Below, one piece after another: positions 8,164 to 16,185 of a DNA stretch of 64,000 nt. The position numbers and the translations under genes were made by a program. Numbering within the stretch: the first letter of the stretch is position 1; each line of letters starts with the position of its first letter. The DNA lies in NCBI RefSeq assembly GCF_037126175.1, contig NZ_CP146986.1:4163001-4227000 (forward strand), in the 5' to 3' direction. Origin of the DNA: Pseudomonas sp. RSB 5.4. GTDB taxonomy: Bacteria; Pseudomonadota; Gammaproteobacteria; Pseudomonadales; Pseudomonadaceae. The notes under the pieces were generated by a model. It saw only the letters and a list, made by a program, of their open reading frames with translations, was not told the origin of the DNA and made no database searches.

Positions 8164-9643
8164 GCGTAAATCCCCACGCCTGTTGCTTGGTCTGATCGCT
8201 GTGGCGGTCATCGGCTCCGCCGCGTTCTATCTGATGCCCGGTGTCAAAACCGACGCCAGCGAAGCACTGGACAACGCCAAGACCAGCCAGAAGCTGCAAT
8301 CGCTGGCCGAACTCGACGGCAAGGCCCCGGCCAGCCGCAAGCTCGACGTGCAGACCTGGAACACCGCCGAAGGGGCCAAGGTGCTGTTCGTCGAAGCCCA
8401 TGAGCTGCCGATGTTCGACATGCGCCTGATCTTCGCCGCGGGCAGCAGCCAGGACGGCAATGCGCCGGGCCTGGCAATCCTGACCAACGCCATGCTCAAC
8501 GAGGGCGTGGCGGGCAAGGACGTTGGCGCCATCGCCCAGGGCTTCGAAAGCCTCGGGGCGGATTTCGGCAACGGCGCCTACAAGGACATGGCGCTGGCTT
8601 CGCTGCGCAGTCTGAGTGCCGCCGACCAGCGCGAACCAGCGCTGAAGCTGTTCTCCGAAGTGGTGGGCAAACCGACGTTCCCGGCCGACTCCTTTGCGCG
8701 CATCAAGAACCAGATGCTCGCCGGTTTCGAATACCAGAAACAGAACCCCGGCAAGCTCGCCAGCCTCGAGCTGATGAAGCGTTTGTACGGCGACCACCCG
8801 TATGCGCATTCCAGCGACGGTAATGCGCAGAGCGTGCCGAAGATCACTCTGGCGCAACTGCGTGAGTTCCACGCCAAGGCCTACGCGGCCGGCAACGTGG
8901 TGATCGCGCTGGTCGGTGACTTGTCTCGCGCCGAGGCCGAGGCGGTTGCCAATCAGGTCTCCTCTGCCCTGCCGAAAGGCCCGGCACTGGCGAAGATCGC
9001 TCAGCCGCAGGAACCGAAAGCCAGCATCAATCACATCGAGTTTCCGTCGAAGCAGACCAACCTGTTGCTCGCGCAACTGGGCATCGACCGTGACGACCCG
9101 GATTACGCGGCGCTGTCGATGGGCAACCAGATCCTCGGTGGCGGCGGTTTCGGTACCCGTCTGATGAGCGAAGTGCGCGAGAAGCGCGGCCTGACCTACG
9201 GCGTCTACTCGGGCTTCAGCCCGATGCAGGCTCGCGGCCCGTTCATGATCAACCTGCAGACCCGTGCGGAAATGAGCGAAGGCACCCTGAAACTGGTGCA
9301 GGACGTGCTCGCCGACTACCTGAAGACTGGTCCGACCCAGAAAGAACTCGATGATGCCAAACGCGAACTGGCCGGCAGCTTCCCGCTGTCCACCGCGAGC
9401 AACGCCGATATCGTCGGCCAGCTGGGCGCCATGGGTTTCTATAATCTGCCGCTGAGCTATCTGGATGACTTCATGCGTCAGTCCCAGAGCCTGACCGTCG
9501 AACAGGTCAAAGACGCGATGAACAAACACCTGAGCACGGACAAACTGGTCATCGTCAGCGCTGGCCCGACCGTGCCGCAAAAGCCGTTACCGGCCCCATC
9601 TGATAAACCTGCCGAGCAACCGCTCGGGGTTCCGGAGCATTAA
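8156..9643 (+). CDS. M16 family peptidase-like protein, non-catalytic subunit
   Basis: A 495-residue protein with an N-terminal uncleaved membrane anchor or signal (RLLLGLIAVAVIGSAAFYL, ~residues 8-26) and two M16 domains. At the position of the zinc motif it reads LTNAMLNEG instead of HxxEH, so it should not bind zinc. It keeps the R/Y pair of the second domain (EVREKRGLTYGVYSGF) that shapes the substrate cleft in M16 heterodimers. The start overlaps the preceding gene's stop (ATGAGTGA), which indicates a coupled stoichiometric complex. The rsmD ATG shares one base with its stop. Confidence 0.9.
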   Translation: MSERKSPRLLLGLIAVAVIGSAAFYLMPGVKTDASEALDNAKTSQKLQSLAELDGKAPASRKLDVQTWNTAEGAKVLFVEAHELPMFDMRLIFAAGSSQDGNAPGLAILTNAMLNEGVAGKDVGAIAQGFESLGADFGNGAYKDMALASLRSLSAADQREPALKLFSEVVGKPTFPADSFARIKNQMLAGFEYQKQNPGKLASLELMKRLYGDHPYAHSSDGNAQSVPKITLAQLREFHAKAYAAGNVVIALVGDLSRAEAEAVANQVSSALPKGPALAKIAQPQEPKASINHIEFPSKQTNLLLAQLGIDRDDPDYAALSMGNQILGGGGFGTRLMSEVREKRGLTYGVYSGFSPMQARGPFMINLQTRAEMSEGTLKLVQDVLADYLKTGPTQKELDDAKRELAGSFPLSTASNADIVGQLGAMGFYNLPLSYLDDFMRQSQSLTVEQVKDAMNKHLSTDKLVIVSAGPTVPQKPLPAPSDKPAEQPLGVPEH

Positions 9644-10254
9644 TGGCTACTCGCCCTAAAAAACCTGCGCAGAACGTCCACAACGGTGTGAACCAGCTGC
9701 GCATCATCGGCGGCGAATGGCGCAGCCGCAAACTGAGCTTCCCTGATGCCCCCGGCCTGCGCCCGACACCGGATCGCGTGCGCGAAACCCTGTTCAACTG
9801 GCTCGCGCCGTATGTGGCCGGGGCCAAGGTGCTGGATCCGTTCGCCGGCAGCGGCGCGCTGTTTCTTGAAGCACTGTCGCGTGGCGCAGCTATGGGTCAG
9901 GCGCTGGATGCCAGCCACGTTGCGGTGTCGAGCCTGAAGGAACACCTCGGCACCCTGCGCTGCACCAACGGCCAGGTGCAGACCGCTGACGCGCTGCGGT
10001 ATCTGGAAACCCAGGTCGCCACGCCGTTCGATCTGGTATTTCTCGATCCGCCGTTCAACCAGAACCTGTTGCCAGCCGTCTGCACTTTGCTGGAAGAACG
10101 CCAATGGCTGGCGCCGGATTCGTGGATCTACACTGAAAGCGAGACCGCGCCTTCGACGCTGGGCCTGCCGGGCAACTGGCGCCTGCACCGCGAACAGAAA
10201 TCCGGGCGGGTGTATTACGCGTTGTGGCAACGTATGGCAGAGATCGCCGGTTAA
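9643..10254 (+). CDS. rsmD: 16S rRNA (guanine966-N2)-methyltransferase RsmD
   Basis: SAM-dependent methyltransferase (203 residues) that modifies G966 of 16S rRNA in the assembling 30S subunit. Diagnostic motifs: RIIGGEWRSRKLSFPD near the N terminus, LRPTPDRVRETLFNWL, the SAM-binding VLDPFAGSGALFLEALSRGA, and the catalytic FLDPPFNQNL (the DPPF form of the DPPY motif). The start ATG overlaps the stop of the M16 gene by one base, so it belongs to that operon. It is the last gene before a REP element. Confidence 0.96.
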   Translation: MATRPKKPAQNVHNGVNQLRIIGGEWRSRKLSFPDAPGLRPTPDRVRETLFNWLAPYVAGAKVLDPFAGSGALFLEALSRGAAMGQALDASHVAVSSLKEHLGTLRCTNGQVQTADALRYLETQVATPFDLVFLDPPFNQNLLPAVCTLLEERQWLAPDSWIYTESETAPSTLGLPGNWRLHREQKSGRVYYALWQRMAEIAG

Positions 10255-10274
10255 CTGAAAGTTTGCGCTAAATC

Positions 10275-10373
10275 TGTGGCGAGGGAGCTTGCTCCCGCTG
10301 GGTCGCGAAGCGGCCCCTTTTTCAGCAGCGAGGCCTGCTGCGCAGTCCAGCGGGAGCAAGCTCCCTCGCCACA
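10275..10373. repeat. REP doublet, GTGGCGAGGGAGCTTGCTCCC family
   Basis: Inverted pair: TGTGGCGAGGGAGCTTGCTC at the left end and its reverse complement (GAGCAAGCTCCCTCGCCACA) at the right, enclosing a shorter internal hairpin. The same family recurs at 54655 and 57861. Confidence 0.85.
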
Positions 10374-10416
10374 AAAGCGTGCGTACTCTGCCCACAAAGC
10401 TGCATCGAGAATCATC

Positions 10417-11412
10417 GTGCCCGCTTCTTCAGATCGCTTCACCCCCGCCTTCGGCCTCGGCAATCCGCACCTGCAAACCTTGTGGGGGCCGCTATGGCGC
10501 AAAACCGTCCACCTGGATCGCGAGCGTGAACGCCTGTGGCTGGACGACGGGGACTTCCTCGACCTCGACTGGCATGGCCCGCACAGCGCCGAGGCGCCTT
10601 TGGTGCTGGTGCTGCACGGGTTGACCGGTTCTTCCAATTCGCCCTACGTCGCCGGAATTCAGGCCGCCCTCGCCGCACAAGGCTGGGCCAGCGTCGCGCT
10701 GAACTGGCGCGGTTGCTCCGGCGAACCCAATCTGCTACCGCGCAGCTACCACTCCGGTGCCAGCGAAGACCTCGCCGAAGCCATCCAACACTTGCGTGCC
10801 AAACGCCCGCTGGCGCCGCTGTATGCGGTCGGTTATTCCCTCGGCGGCAATGTGTTGCTCAAGCATCTGGGCGAGACCGGCAGCGACAGCGGCGTGCTCG
10901 GTGCGGTGGCGGTGTCGGTGCCGTTTCGCCTTGATCAGTGTGCAGACCGGATCGGCCAGGGTTTCTCCAAGGTCTATCAGGCGCATTTCATGCGCGAGAT
11001 GGTCGCCTACATCAAGAACAAGCAACGGCAGTTCCAGCACGACGGGCGCGAGGATGGCCTGGCAGCTCTGGCGGCGCTCGGCTCGCTGGAGAACATGCTG
11101 ACTTTCTGGGACTTCGACGGCCGGGTCACCGCGCCGCTGCACGGTTTTACCGATGCCGAGGATTACTATCGCCGGGCGTCGAGTCGCTACTTTCTCGGCG
11201 AGATCCGCACCCCGACCCTGATCATTCAAGCCGCTGACGATCCGTTCGTGTTCCCCCACAGCCTGCCGACGGCCGAGGAGTTGTCCGCCACCACGCAGTT
11301 CGAGCTGCAGGCCAAGGGTGGACATGTCGGGTTTGTCGATGGCACGTTGCTCCAGCCCGGTTACTACCTGGAACGGCGCATCCCGCAATGGCTGGCCCGT
11401 GTGACGTCATGA
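10417..11412 (+). CDS. Alpha/beta hydrolase, YheT/ABHD1-3 type
   Basis: A 331-residue hydrolase of the UPF0017/YheT family. The N terminus matches the family signature: FGLGNPHLQTLWGPLWRK. The nucleophile elbow is VGYSLGGNVLLKHLGE, followed by a late aspartate (QAADDPFVFP) and the histidine in GGHVGFVDG. GTG at 10417 is chosen because the family's conserved sequence begins right after it, while an upstream ATG at 10276 would translate the REP element. The AraC gene overlaps its stop. Esterase or lipase activity is likely; substrate unknown. Confidence 0.85.
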   Translation: MPASSDRFTPAFGLGNPHLQTLWGPLWRKTVHLDRERERLWLDDGDFLDLDWHGPHSAEAPLVLVLHGLTGSSNSPYVAGIQAALAAQGWASVALNWRGCSGEPNLLPRSYHSGASEDLAEAIQHLRAKRPLAPLYAVGYSLGGNVLLKHLGETGSDSGVLGAVAVSVPFRLDQCADRIGQGFSKVYQAHFMREMVAYIKNKQRQFQHDGREDGLAALAALGSLENMLTFWDFDGRVTAPLHGFTDAEDYYRRASSRYFLGEIRTPTLIIQAADDPFVFPHSLPTAEELSATTQFELQAKGGHVGFVDGTLLQPGYYLERRIPQWLARVTS

Positions 11413-12248
11413 GCGACCAGGGCGAGTCGATCCGTTTCTGGCAGACCGCGCCACTGGCCGGGGTCGAGTTGCTGTCGGCGCGCTACATCGAGCATCGCTT
11501 CGCCCCGCACGTCCACGAGGGTTATGTGATCGGCATGATCATGGCCGGCGCCCAGCGTTATCGCTATCGCGGTGCCGAACACCTGGCCGGCAGCGGCACG
11601 CTGGTGCTGATCAACCCGGACGAATTGCACACCGGCCACAAGGGCACCGAGGACGGCTGGCTGTACCGGGCGTTTTATCCCGACACCGGAAAGATCGTTT
11701 CACTGCTCGAAGAACTGGAACTGCCCACCGCACCGATGCCGGCGTTTGGCGCGACGCTGTACCGCGACCCGGATCTGGTCAACGGTTTCTGTCAGTTGCA
11801 TCGCTTGCTGGAAAGCCCCGCCACCGCGCTGCAACAGCAAACGGTATGGCGCGAGATGATGATGCTGCTGTTGCAGCGGCATGCGGCGGTGCAGATCAAC
11901 GGTAAACCGGGCAAGGAACACCGCGCGGTGGTGATGGCCAAGGAGTTGCTGCATGCGCAACTCGCTGCGCCGCCGTCGCTGGAAGAGCTGGCGGCCGCAG
12001 TGAATCTGTCGCCCTTCCACTTCGCCCGGGTATTCCGCCGCGCCACCGGCATGCCACCGCACACCTGGCTGATGCAGCAGCGCATCGCCACGGCCCGGGG
12101 TTTATTGCAGCACGGTTGCCTGCCGGTGGAAGTCGCCATGCAGTTGGGCTTTGCCGATCAGAGTCATCTGAGCCGGCAGTTCAAGCAGGTGTATGGCGTG
12201 GGGCCGGCGGCGTATCGCAGTGCCCGACAATCTATCGGCGACGATTAA
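11409..12248 (+). CDS. AraC family transcriptional regulator
   Basis: A 279-residue regulator. Residues ~1-120 form an AraC-type cupin sensor (RFAPHVHEGYVIGMIMAGAQ, GSGTLVLINPDELHTG). Residues ~180-270 form the double helix-turn-helix domain (LEELAAAVNLSPFHFARVFRR and PVEVAMQLGFADQSHLSRQF). The start ATG at 11409 overlaps the hydrolase stop (ATGA). An upstream start at 11388 lies inside the hydrolase frame and is rejected. In pseudomonads such AraC_binding regulators often control amino-acid exporters, but no such target lies next to it here. Confidence 0.88.
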   Translation: MSDQGESIRFWQTAPLAGVELLSARYIEHRFAPHVHEGYVIGMIMAGAQRYRYRGAEHLAGSGTLVLINPDELHTGHKGTEDGWLYRAFYPDTGKIVSLLEELELPTAPMPAFGATLYRDPDLVNGFCQLHRLLESPATALQQQTVWREMMMLLLQRHAAVQINGKPGKEHRAVVMAKELLHAQLAAPPSLEELAAAVNLSPFHFARVFRRATGMPPHTWLMQQRIATARGLLQHGCLPVEVAMQLGFADQSHLSRQFKQVYGVGPAAYRSARQSIGDD

Positions 12249-12252
12249 CCCC

Positions 12253-12342
12253 TGTGGGAGCGGGCTTGCTCGCGAAAGCGGTGTTTCAGTCGACAATGAT
12301 GCCTGCTGATACACCGCTTTCGCGAGCAAGCCCGCTCCCACA
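12253..12342. repeat. REP doublet, GTGGGAGCGGGCTTGCTCGCGAA family
   Basis: Inverted pair between two convergent genes: TGTGGGAGCGGGCTTGCTCG at the left, the perfect reverse copy at the right, with GCGGTGTTTCAG/CTGATACACCGC extending the outer stem. Confidence 0.88.
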
Positions 12343-12359
12343 TTGGGGGTATGGTGACT

Positions 12360-13214
12360 TTATTCGCCGGTGGCGATGCCTCGAGAAGGCTCGTTGATCC
12401 ACTCACTCCACGACCCGGCATACAACGAACCCAGCGGATACCCCGCCAGACACAACGCGAACAGGTTGTGACACGCCGTCACCCCGGAGCCGCAATAGGC
12501 GACCAGTTCCGCAGGTGAACGCTCGCCGAGTTTCGCGGCAAAGCGCTGCTTGAGCTGTTCTGCTGGCAGGAATCGCCCGTCGCTGCCGAGGTTTTCGGTA
12601 AACGCTGCGCATTGCGCGCCGGGAATGTGCCCGGCAATCGGGTCGATCGGCTCCACCTCACCCTTGAAGCGCGGCAAGGCCCGGGCGTCGATCAGGGTCA
12701 GGCTTGGCTGACCGAGGCGTTGCTGCAATTGCTCGGCACTCAGCAGCAGGTTCATGTCCGGCTGCCCGCTGAAGTTGCCCCGGGTGACCGATGGCGCATC
12801 CAGGCTCAGCGGCAGACCCGCCGCGTGCCAGGCCTTGAGCCCGCCGTCGAGAATGAACACGCCGTCGCGCTTGCCCAGCCACGCCAGCAACCACCAGGCG
12901 CGGGCCGCATAGGCACCGGGGCCGTCGTCGTACAAAACCACATCGCTGTCGGCATTGATGCCCCACGCCTGCAGACGCTCGATCAGCGCCGCCGGCTCGG
13001 GCAACGGGTGACGTCCGGTCACGCCTTTGATCACCTTGCCGCTGAGGTCACGCTCAAGGTCGGCGAAGCGGGCGCCGGCGATGTGCCCTTCGGCATAGCT
13101 GCGCTGCCCGTAGTCCGGGTCTTCGAGGGCAAAACGGCAATCGAGAATCACCAGCCCCGGCTGCTCCTTGCGGGCATCCAGTGCATTCGGGCTGAGCAGT
13201 TGCGCAATCGGCAT
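12360..13214 (-). CDS. sseA: 3-mercaptopyruvate sulfurtransferase-type rhodanese
   Basis: A 284-residue two-domain rhodanese. The N-terminal inactive domain holds VILDCRFALEDPDYGQRSYA. The C-terminal active domain holds the loop YCGSGVTACHN, where CGSGVTA is the mercaptopyruvate sulfurtransferase version rather than the CRxGx[R/T] loop of thiosulfate enzymes. It should transfer sulfur from 3-mercaptopyruvate to thiol acceptors in the cytosol. The start MPIAQLLSPNALDARK at 13214 has AGGAG a few bases upstream. It lies 31 bp beyond the tetR stop on the same strand. Confidence 0.88.
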   Translation of the reverse strand: MPIAQLLSPNALDARKEQPGLVILDCRFALEDPDYGQRSYAEGHIAGARFADLERDLSGKVIKGVTGRHPLPEPAALIERLQAWGINADSDVVLYDDGPGAYAARAWWLLAWLGKRDGVFILDGGLKAWHAAGLPLSLDAPSVTRGNFSGQPDMNLLLSAEQLQQRLGQPSLTLIDARALPRFKGEVEPIDPIAGHIPGAQCAAFTENLGSDGRFLPAEQLKQRFAAKLGERSPAELVAYCGSGVTACHNLFALCLAGYPLGSLYAGSWSEWINEPSRGIATGE

Positions 13215-13245
13215 AACGGACTCCTGTGAGCGACTTCGAAATGGT

Positions 13246-13917
13246 TTAGCGCCCTTCTTCGAGGGCCTGGGCCAGCGGCACGTAGAACTCGTCGAACAAG
13301 GCATTCACCTCTTCGCGCGCCTGATCGGTAACGAATCCGGCTTCCAGCACCAGCACCTGATACACGCCACGCTTGATGGCCTGTTCGCTGAGGTGATTGG
13401 AGTTTTCCCGGGTGGTGCACAGAAAGCGCACCCACGAGGTGAGGATGATCCAGGCATTGATCGTCAGGGATTCGATCTGCACCCGATCCATCTTGAGGAT
13501 GCCGGCGGCGACGAAGCCCTCGTAGATCGCCATGCCCTGAATCACGCAGCGCTGGGAAAAGCGTCGGTAGCGCGCAGCCAAGTCCGGGTCGCTGTCGAGC
13601 AGGTGCTCGAGATCCCGATGCAGAAAGCGGTAGCCCCACATCGCCGACAGCAGTTCCTTGAGGTAATAGCGCTTGTCTTCGACAGTGGCGGCACGCCCCT
13701 GCGGCGGGCGCAGAAAGCTGTCCACAAGCGTCTCGTACTCACTGAACAGCACTGCGATGATCGCCTGCTTGTTCGGGAAGTGGTAGTACAGATTGCCCGG
13801 AGAAATCTCCATGTGGGCGGCGATGTGATTGGTGCTGATGCTGCGCTCGCCCTGCTGATTGAACAGTTCGAGGCTGTTCTGCACGATGCGCTCGCTGGTT
13901 TTTATTCGTGGGGCCAT
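13246..13917 (-). CDS. TetR family transcriptional regulator
   Basis: A 223-residue repressor-type protein. The N-terminal helix-turn-helix is clear: RIVQNSLELFNQQGERSISTN, then HIAAHMEISPGNLYYHFPNK. The C-terminal ligand domain is helical with several aromatic and acidic residues (YYLKELLSAMWGYRFLHRDL). It is divergent from the aldehyde dehydrogenase, Tat protein and GMC oxidoreductase genes. A long inverted repeat lies in the 145-bp gap, so it probably represses that set and perhaps itself in response to an aldehyde or alcohol. Confidence 0.9.
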   Translation of the reverse strand: MAPRIKTSERIVQNSLELFNQQGERSISTNHIAAHMEISPGNLYYHFPNKQAIIAVLFSEYETLVDSFLRPPQGRAATVEDKRYYLKELLSAMWGYRFLHRDLEHLLDSDPDLAARYRRFSQRCVIQGMAIYEGFVAAGILKMDRVQIESLTINAWIILTSWVRFLCTTRENSNHLSEQAIKRGVYQVLVLEAGFVTDQAREEVNALFDEFYVPLAQALEEGR

Positions 13918-14005
13918 GGCTTGAGCTTTAATTCAGAGTGCGGTGAGGAGCATCTTACGACCTAACCGGAATGGGATAAAACAAAGCTGTGTCGGGAAGT
14001 CATTT

Positions 14006-14035
14006 GACTTTCTAGAGCATAGACTCTAGAACGTC
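14006..14035. promoter_or_regulatory. Long inverted repeat, probable TetR operator
   Basis: Half-sites GACtTTCTAGAG and CTCTAGAAcGTC flank a 6-base spacer (CATAGA); 11 of 12 positions pair. It ends 27 bases before the ATG of the aldehyde dehydrogenase, a typical repressor position, and lies in the gap shared with the divergent tetR gene. Confidence 0.65.
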
Positions 14036-14062
14036 ATCACTACAATAAATCCGGAGCCGACG

Positions 14063-15493
14063 ATGACTGCCGACATTGCTTATCTGCAAACGCTGCAACA
14101 GCCCCTGGAAGAGCTGGATCGGCTGTTCGCGGCACAGCGCGCCGCCTATGCCGCCAACCCGATGCCACCGGCAGATCAGCGCCAGCAGTGGCTCAAGGCG
14201 TTGCGTGAGTTGCTCAGCAACGAGCGGCAGGCGCTGGTCGAGGCCATCAGCGCGGATTTCAGTCATCGCAGCGCCGATGAAACCCTGCTCGCCGAATTGA
14301 TGCCCAGCCTGCACGGGATCCATTACGCCAGCCGCCACCTCAAGGGCTGGATGAAGTCTTCGCGGCGCAAAGTCGGCATGGCCTTTCAGCCGGCGTCGGC
14401 CAAAGTGGTGTACCAGCCGCTTGGCGTGGTCGGCATCATCGTTCCGTGGAACTACCCGTTGTATCTGGCCATTGGCCCACTGGTCGGCGCACTCGCGGCG
14501 GGTAACCGGGTGATGCTCAAGCTCAGCGAATCGACCCCGGCCACCGGCCAGTTGCTCAAGACCCTGCTGGGACGGATTTTCCCCGAAGATCTGGTCTGTG
14601 TGGTGCTTGGCGAGGCCGACATCGGCGTGGCGTTCTCCCGCCTGCGTTTTGATCACCTGCTGTTCACCGGCGCCACCAGCATCGGCAAACATGTGATGCG
14701 CGCTGCGGCGGAAAACCTGACCCCGGTGACTCTCGAACTGGGTGGCAAGTCCCCGGCCATCGTCTCTCGCGACGTGCCGCTCAAGGACGCCGCCGAACGC
14801 ATCGCCTTCGGTAAAACCCTGAATGCCGGGCAGACCTGCGTCGCCCCTGATTACGTGCTGGTGCCGCAAGACCGCGTCGGCGCGTTCGTCGAAGCCTATC
14901 GTCAGGTGGTGAACAATTTCTATCCAACCCTCGCCGACAACCCGGACTACACCGCGATCATCAACGAGCGCCAACTGGCCCGGCTCAACGGTTATGTCAG
15001 CGACGCCACGAGCAAGGGCGCGCTGCTGATCCCGCTGTTCGAACAGGGCCAGGGCCGGCGCATGCCGCACAGCCTGCTGCTCAATGTCACTGACGAGATG
15101 ACCGTGATGCAGGACGAAATCTTCGGCCCGTTGCTGCCGATCGTGCCGTATCAGGATCTGGATCAGGCGTTTGCCTACATCAATCAGCGCCCGCGTCCTC
15201 TGGCGCTTTACTACTTTGGCTACGACAAGCGCGAGCAGAATCGCGTGTTGCACGAAACCCACTCCGGCGGCGTGTGCCTGAACGACACCCTGCTGCACGT
15301 GGCGCAGGACGACATGCCGTTCGGCGGCATTGGCCCTTCGGGAATGGGCCATTACCACGGCCACGAAGGCTTCCTGACCTTCAGCAAGGCCAAGGGCGTG
15401 TTGATCAAACAGCGCTTCAATGCGGCGAAGCTGATTTATCCGCCCTACGGCAAATCGATTCAGAAACTGATCCAGAAGCTGTTCATCCGCTAA
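14063..15493 (+). CDS. calB: Coniferyl-aldehyde-dehydrogenase-type ALDH
   Basis: NAD(P)-dependent aldehyde dehydrogenase, 476 residues. Key motifs: GVVGIIVPWNYPLYL, FTGATSIGKHVM, the catalytic glutamate in VTLELGGKSP, and the nucleophilic cysteine in NAGQTCVAPDYVLVP. The C terminus, rich in basic and aromatic residues (KAKGVLIKQRF...LIYPPYGK), matches the coniferyl aldehyde dehydrogenase branch rather than betaine-type ALDHs. It is the first gene after the TetR operator candidate, and the downstream genes encode an alcohol-oxidising flavoenzyme, so an alcohol-to-aldehyde-to-acid route is plausible. The true aldehyde is not known. Confidence 0.85.
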   Translation: MTADIAYLQTLQQPLEELDRLFAAQRAAYAANPMPPADQRQQWLKALRELLSNERQALVEAISADFSHRSADETLLAELMPSLHGIHYASRHLKGWMKSSRRKVGMAFQPASAKVVYQPLGVVGIIVPWNYPLYLAIGPLVGALAAGNRVMLKLSESTPATGQLLKTLLGRIFPEDLVCVVLGEADIGVAFSRLRFDHLLFTGATSIGKHVMRAAAENLTPVTLELGGKSPAIVSRDVPLKDAAERIAFGKTLNAGQTCVAPDYVLVPQDRVGAFVEAYRQVVNNFYPTLADNPDYTAIINERQLARLNGYVSDATSKGALLIPLFEQGQGRRMPHSLLLNVTDEMTVMQDEIFGPLLPIVPYQDLDQAFAYINQRPRPLALYYFGYDKREQNRVLHETHSGGVCLNDTLLHVAQDDMPFGGIGPSGMGHYHGHEGFLTFSKAKGVLIKQRFNAAKLIYPPYGKSIQKLIQKLFIR

Positions 15494-15521
15494 CCGTCGT
15501 CACCGCCGGGTAATAACAACA

Positions 15522-16067
15522 ATGCACCCAAGCCTGACCGAAACACCTGCCCTGTCGCGCCGTGGCCTGCTGAAGTTCAGCCTCGGCGCCACAGCGTTTC
15601 TCGCCACCGCCGGCCTCGGCGCCAGCCTCAGTGGCTGTTCATCGAGTGTCGCGGCCAATGGCTTCGTCACTTTGCGCGACGGCGACCTACTATTTCTGCG
15701 CGCACTGATTCCGGTGATGCTCGAAGGTGCCGTGGCCGCCGAGAAAATGCCCGGTGCGGTGGATGGCACCCTGAAGTCGCTGGACTACAGTCTCGATCAC
15801 CTGTCGCCGGAAATGCTCAAGCTCACCCGGCAATTGTTCGATGTGCTCGGCATGGCGGTCACCCGTGGCCCGCTCACGGGCATATGGGGCAGTTGGGAAA
15901 ACGCCAGCCCCGAGGCGCTGCGCCACTTCCTCGAGCGCTGGCAGAACAGTTCATTGAGCCTGCTGCGCATGGGCCACAGCTCATTGCAGCAGATGGTGAT
16001 GATGGCCTGGTACACCCGCGCCGAGTCCTGGGGCCATTGCGGCTACCCCGGCCCGCCTGCTGTTTGA
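15522..16067 (+). CDS. Tat-exported small protein, likely partner of the GMC oxidoreductase
   Basis: A 181-residue protein whose N terminus is a twin-arginine signal: LSRRGLLKFSLGATAFLATA, followed by a lipobox-like GCSSS. The mature part is helical (FLRALIPVMLEGAVAAEKMPG, HFLERWQNSSLSLLRMGHSS) and ends WGHCGYPGPPAV. The pattern resembles the small (subunit 3) component of gluconate or sorbitol dehydrogenases, which are also Tat proteins and help export or assemble a GMC flavoprotein that lacks its own signal. It lies directly between the aldehyde dehydrogenase and the GMC gene. Its role as a Tat escort is inference. Confidence 0.75.
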   Translation: MHPSLTETPALSRRGLLKFSLGATAFLATAGLGASLSGCSSSVAANGFVTLRDGDLLFLRALIPVMLEGAVAAEKMPGAVDGTLKSLDYSLDHLSPEMLKLTRQLFDVLGMAVTRGPLTGIWGSWENASPEALRHFLERWQNSSLSLLRMGHSSLQQMVMMAWYTRAESWGHCGYPGPPAV

Positions 16068-16081
16068 AACCGAGTCGCGCC

Positions 16082-16149
16082 CTTCGCGAGCAAGCCCGCT
16101 CCAACATTTGCAATGCGATTCCCCTGTGGGAGCGGGCTTGCTCGCGAAG
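16082..16149. repeat. REP doublet, opposite orientation
   Basis: TTCGCGAGCAAGCCCGCTCC comes first and its reverse copy (TGTGGGAGCGGGCTTGCTCG) second, about 20 bp apart, between the Tat gene and the GMC gene. The doublet may act as an mRNA-stabilising or attenuating structure inside this operon. Confidence 0.85.
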
Positions 16150-16185
16150 GCCCGCAAGAACAACAAAAACAAGAGAACCTGATCG

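Noticed and set aside
10276..10416. N-terminal extension of the alpha/beta hydrolase
   Set aside because: The extra 47 residues are a translation of the REP doublet and are not family sequence.
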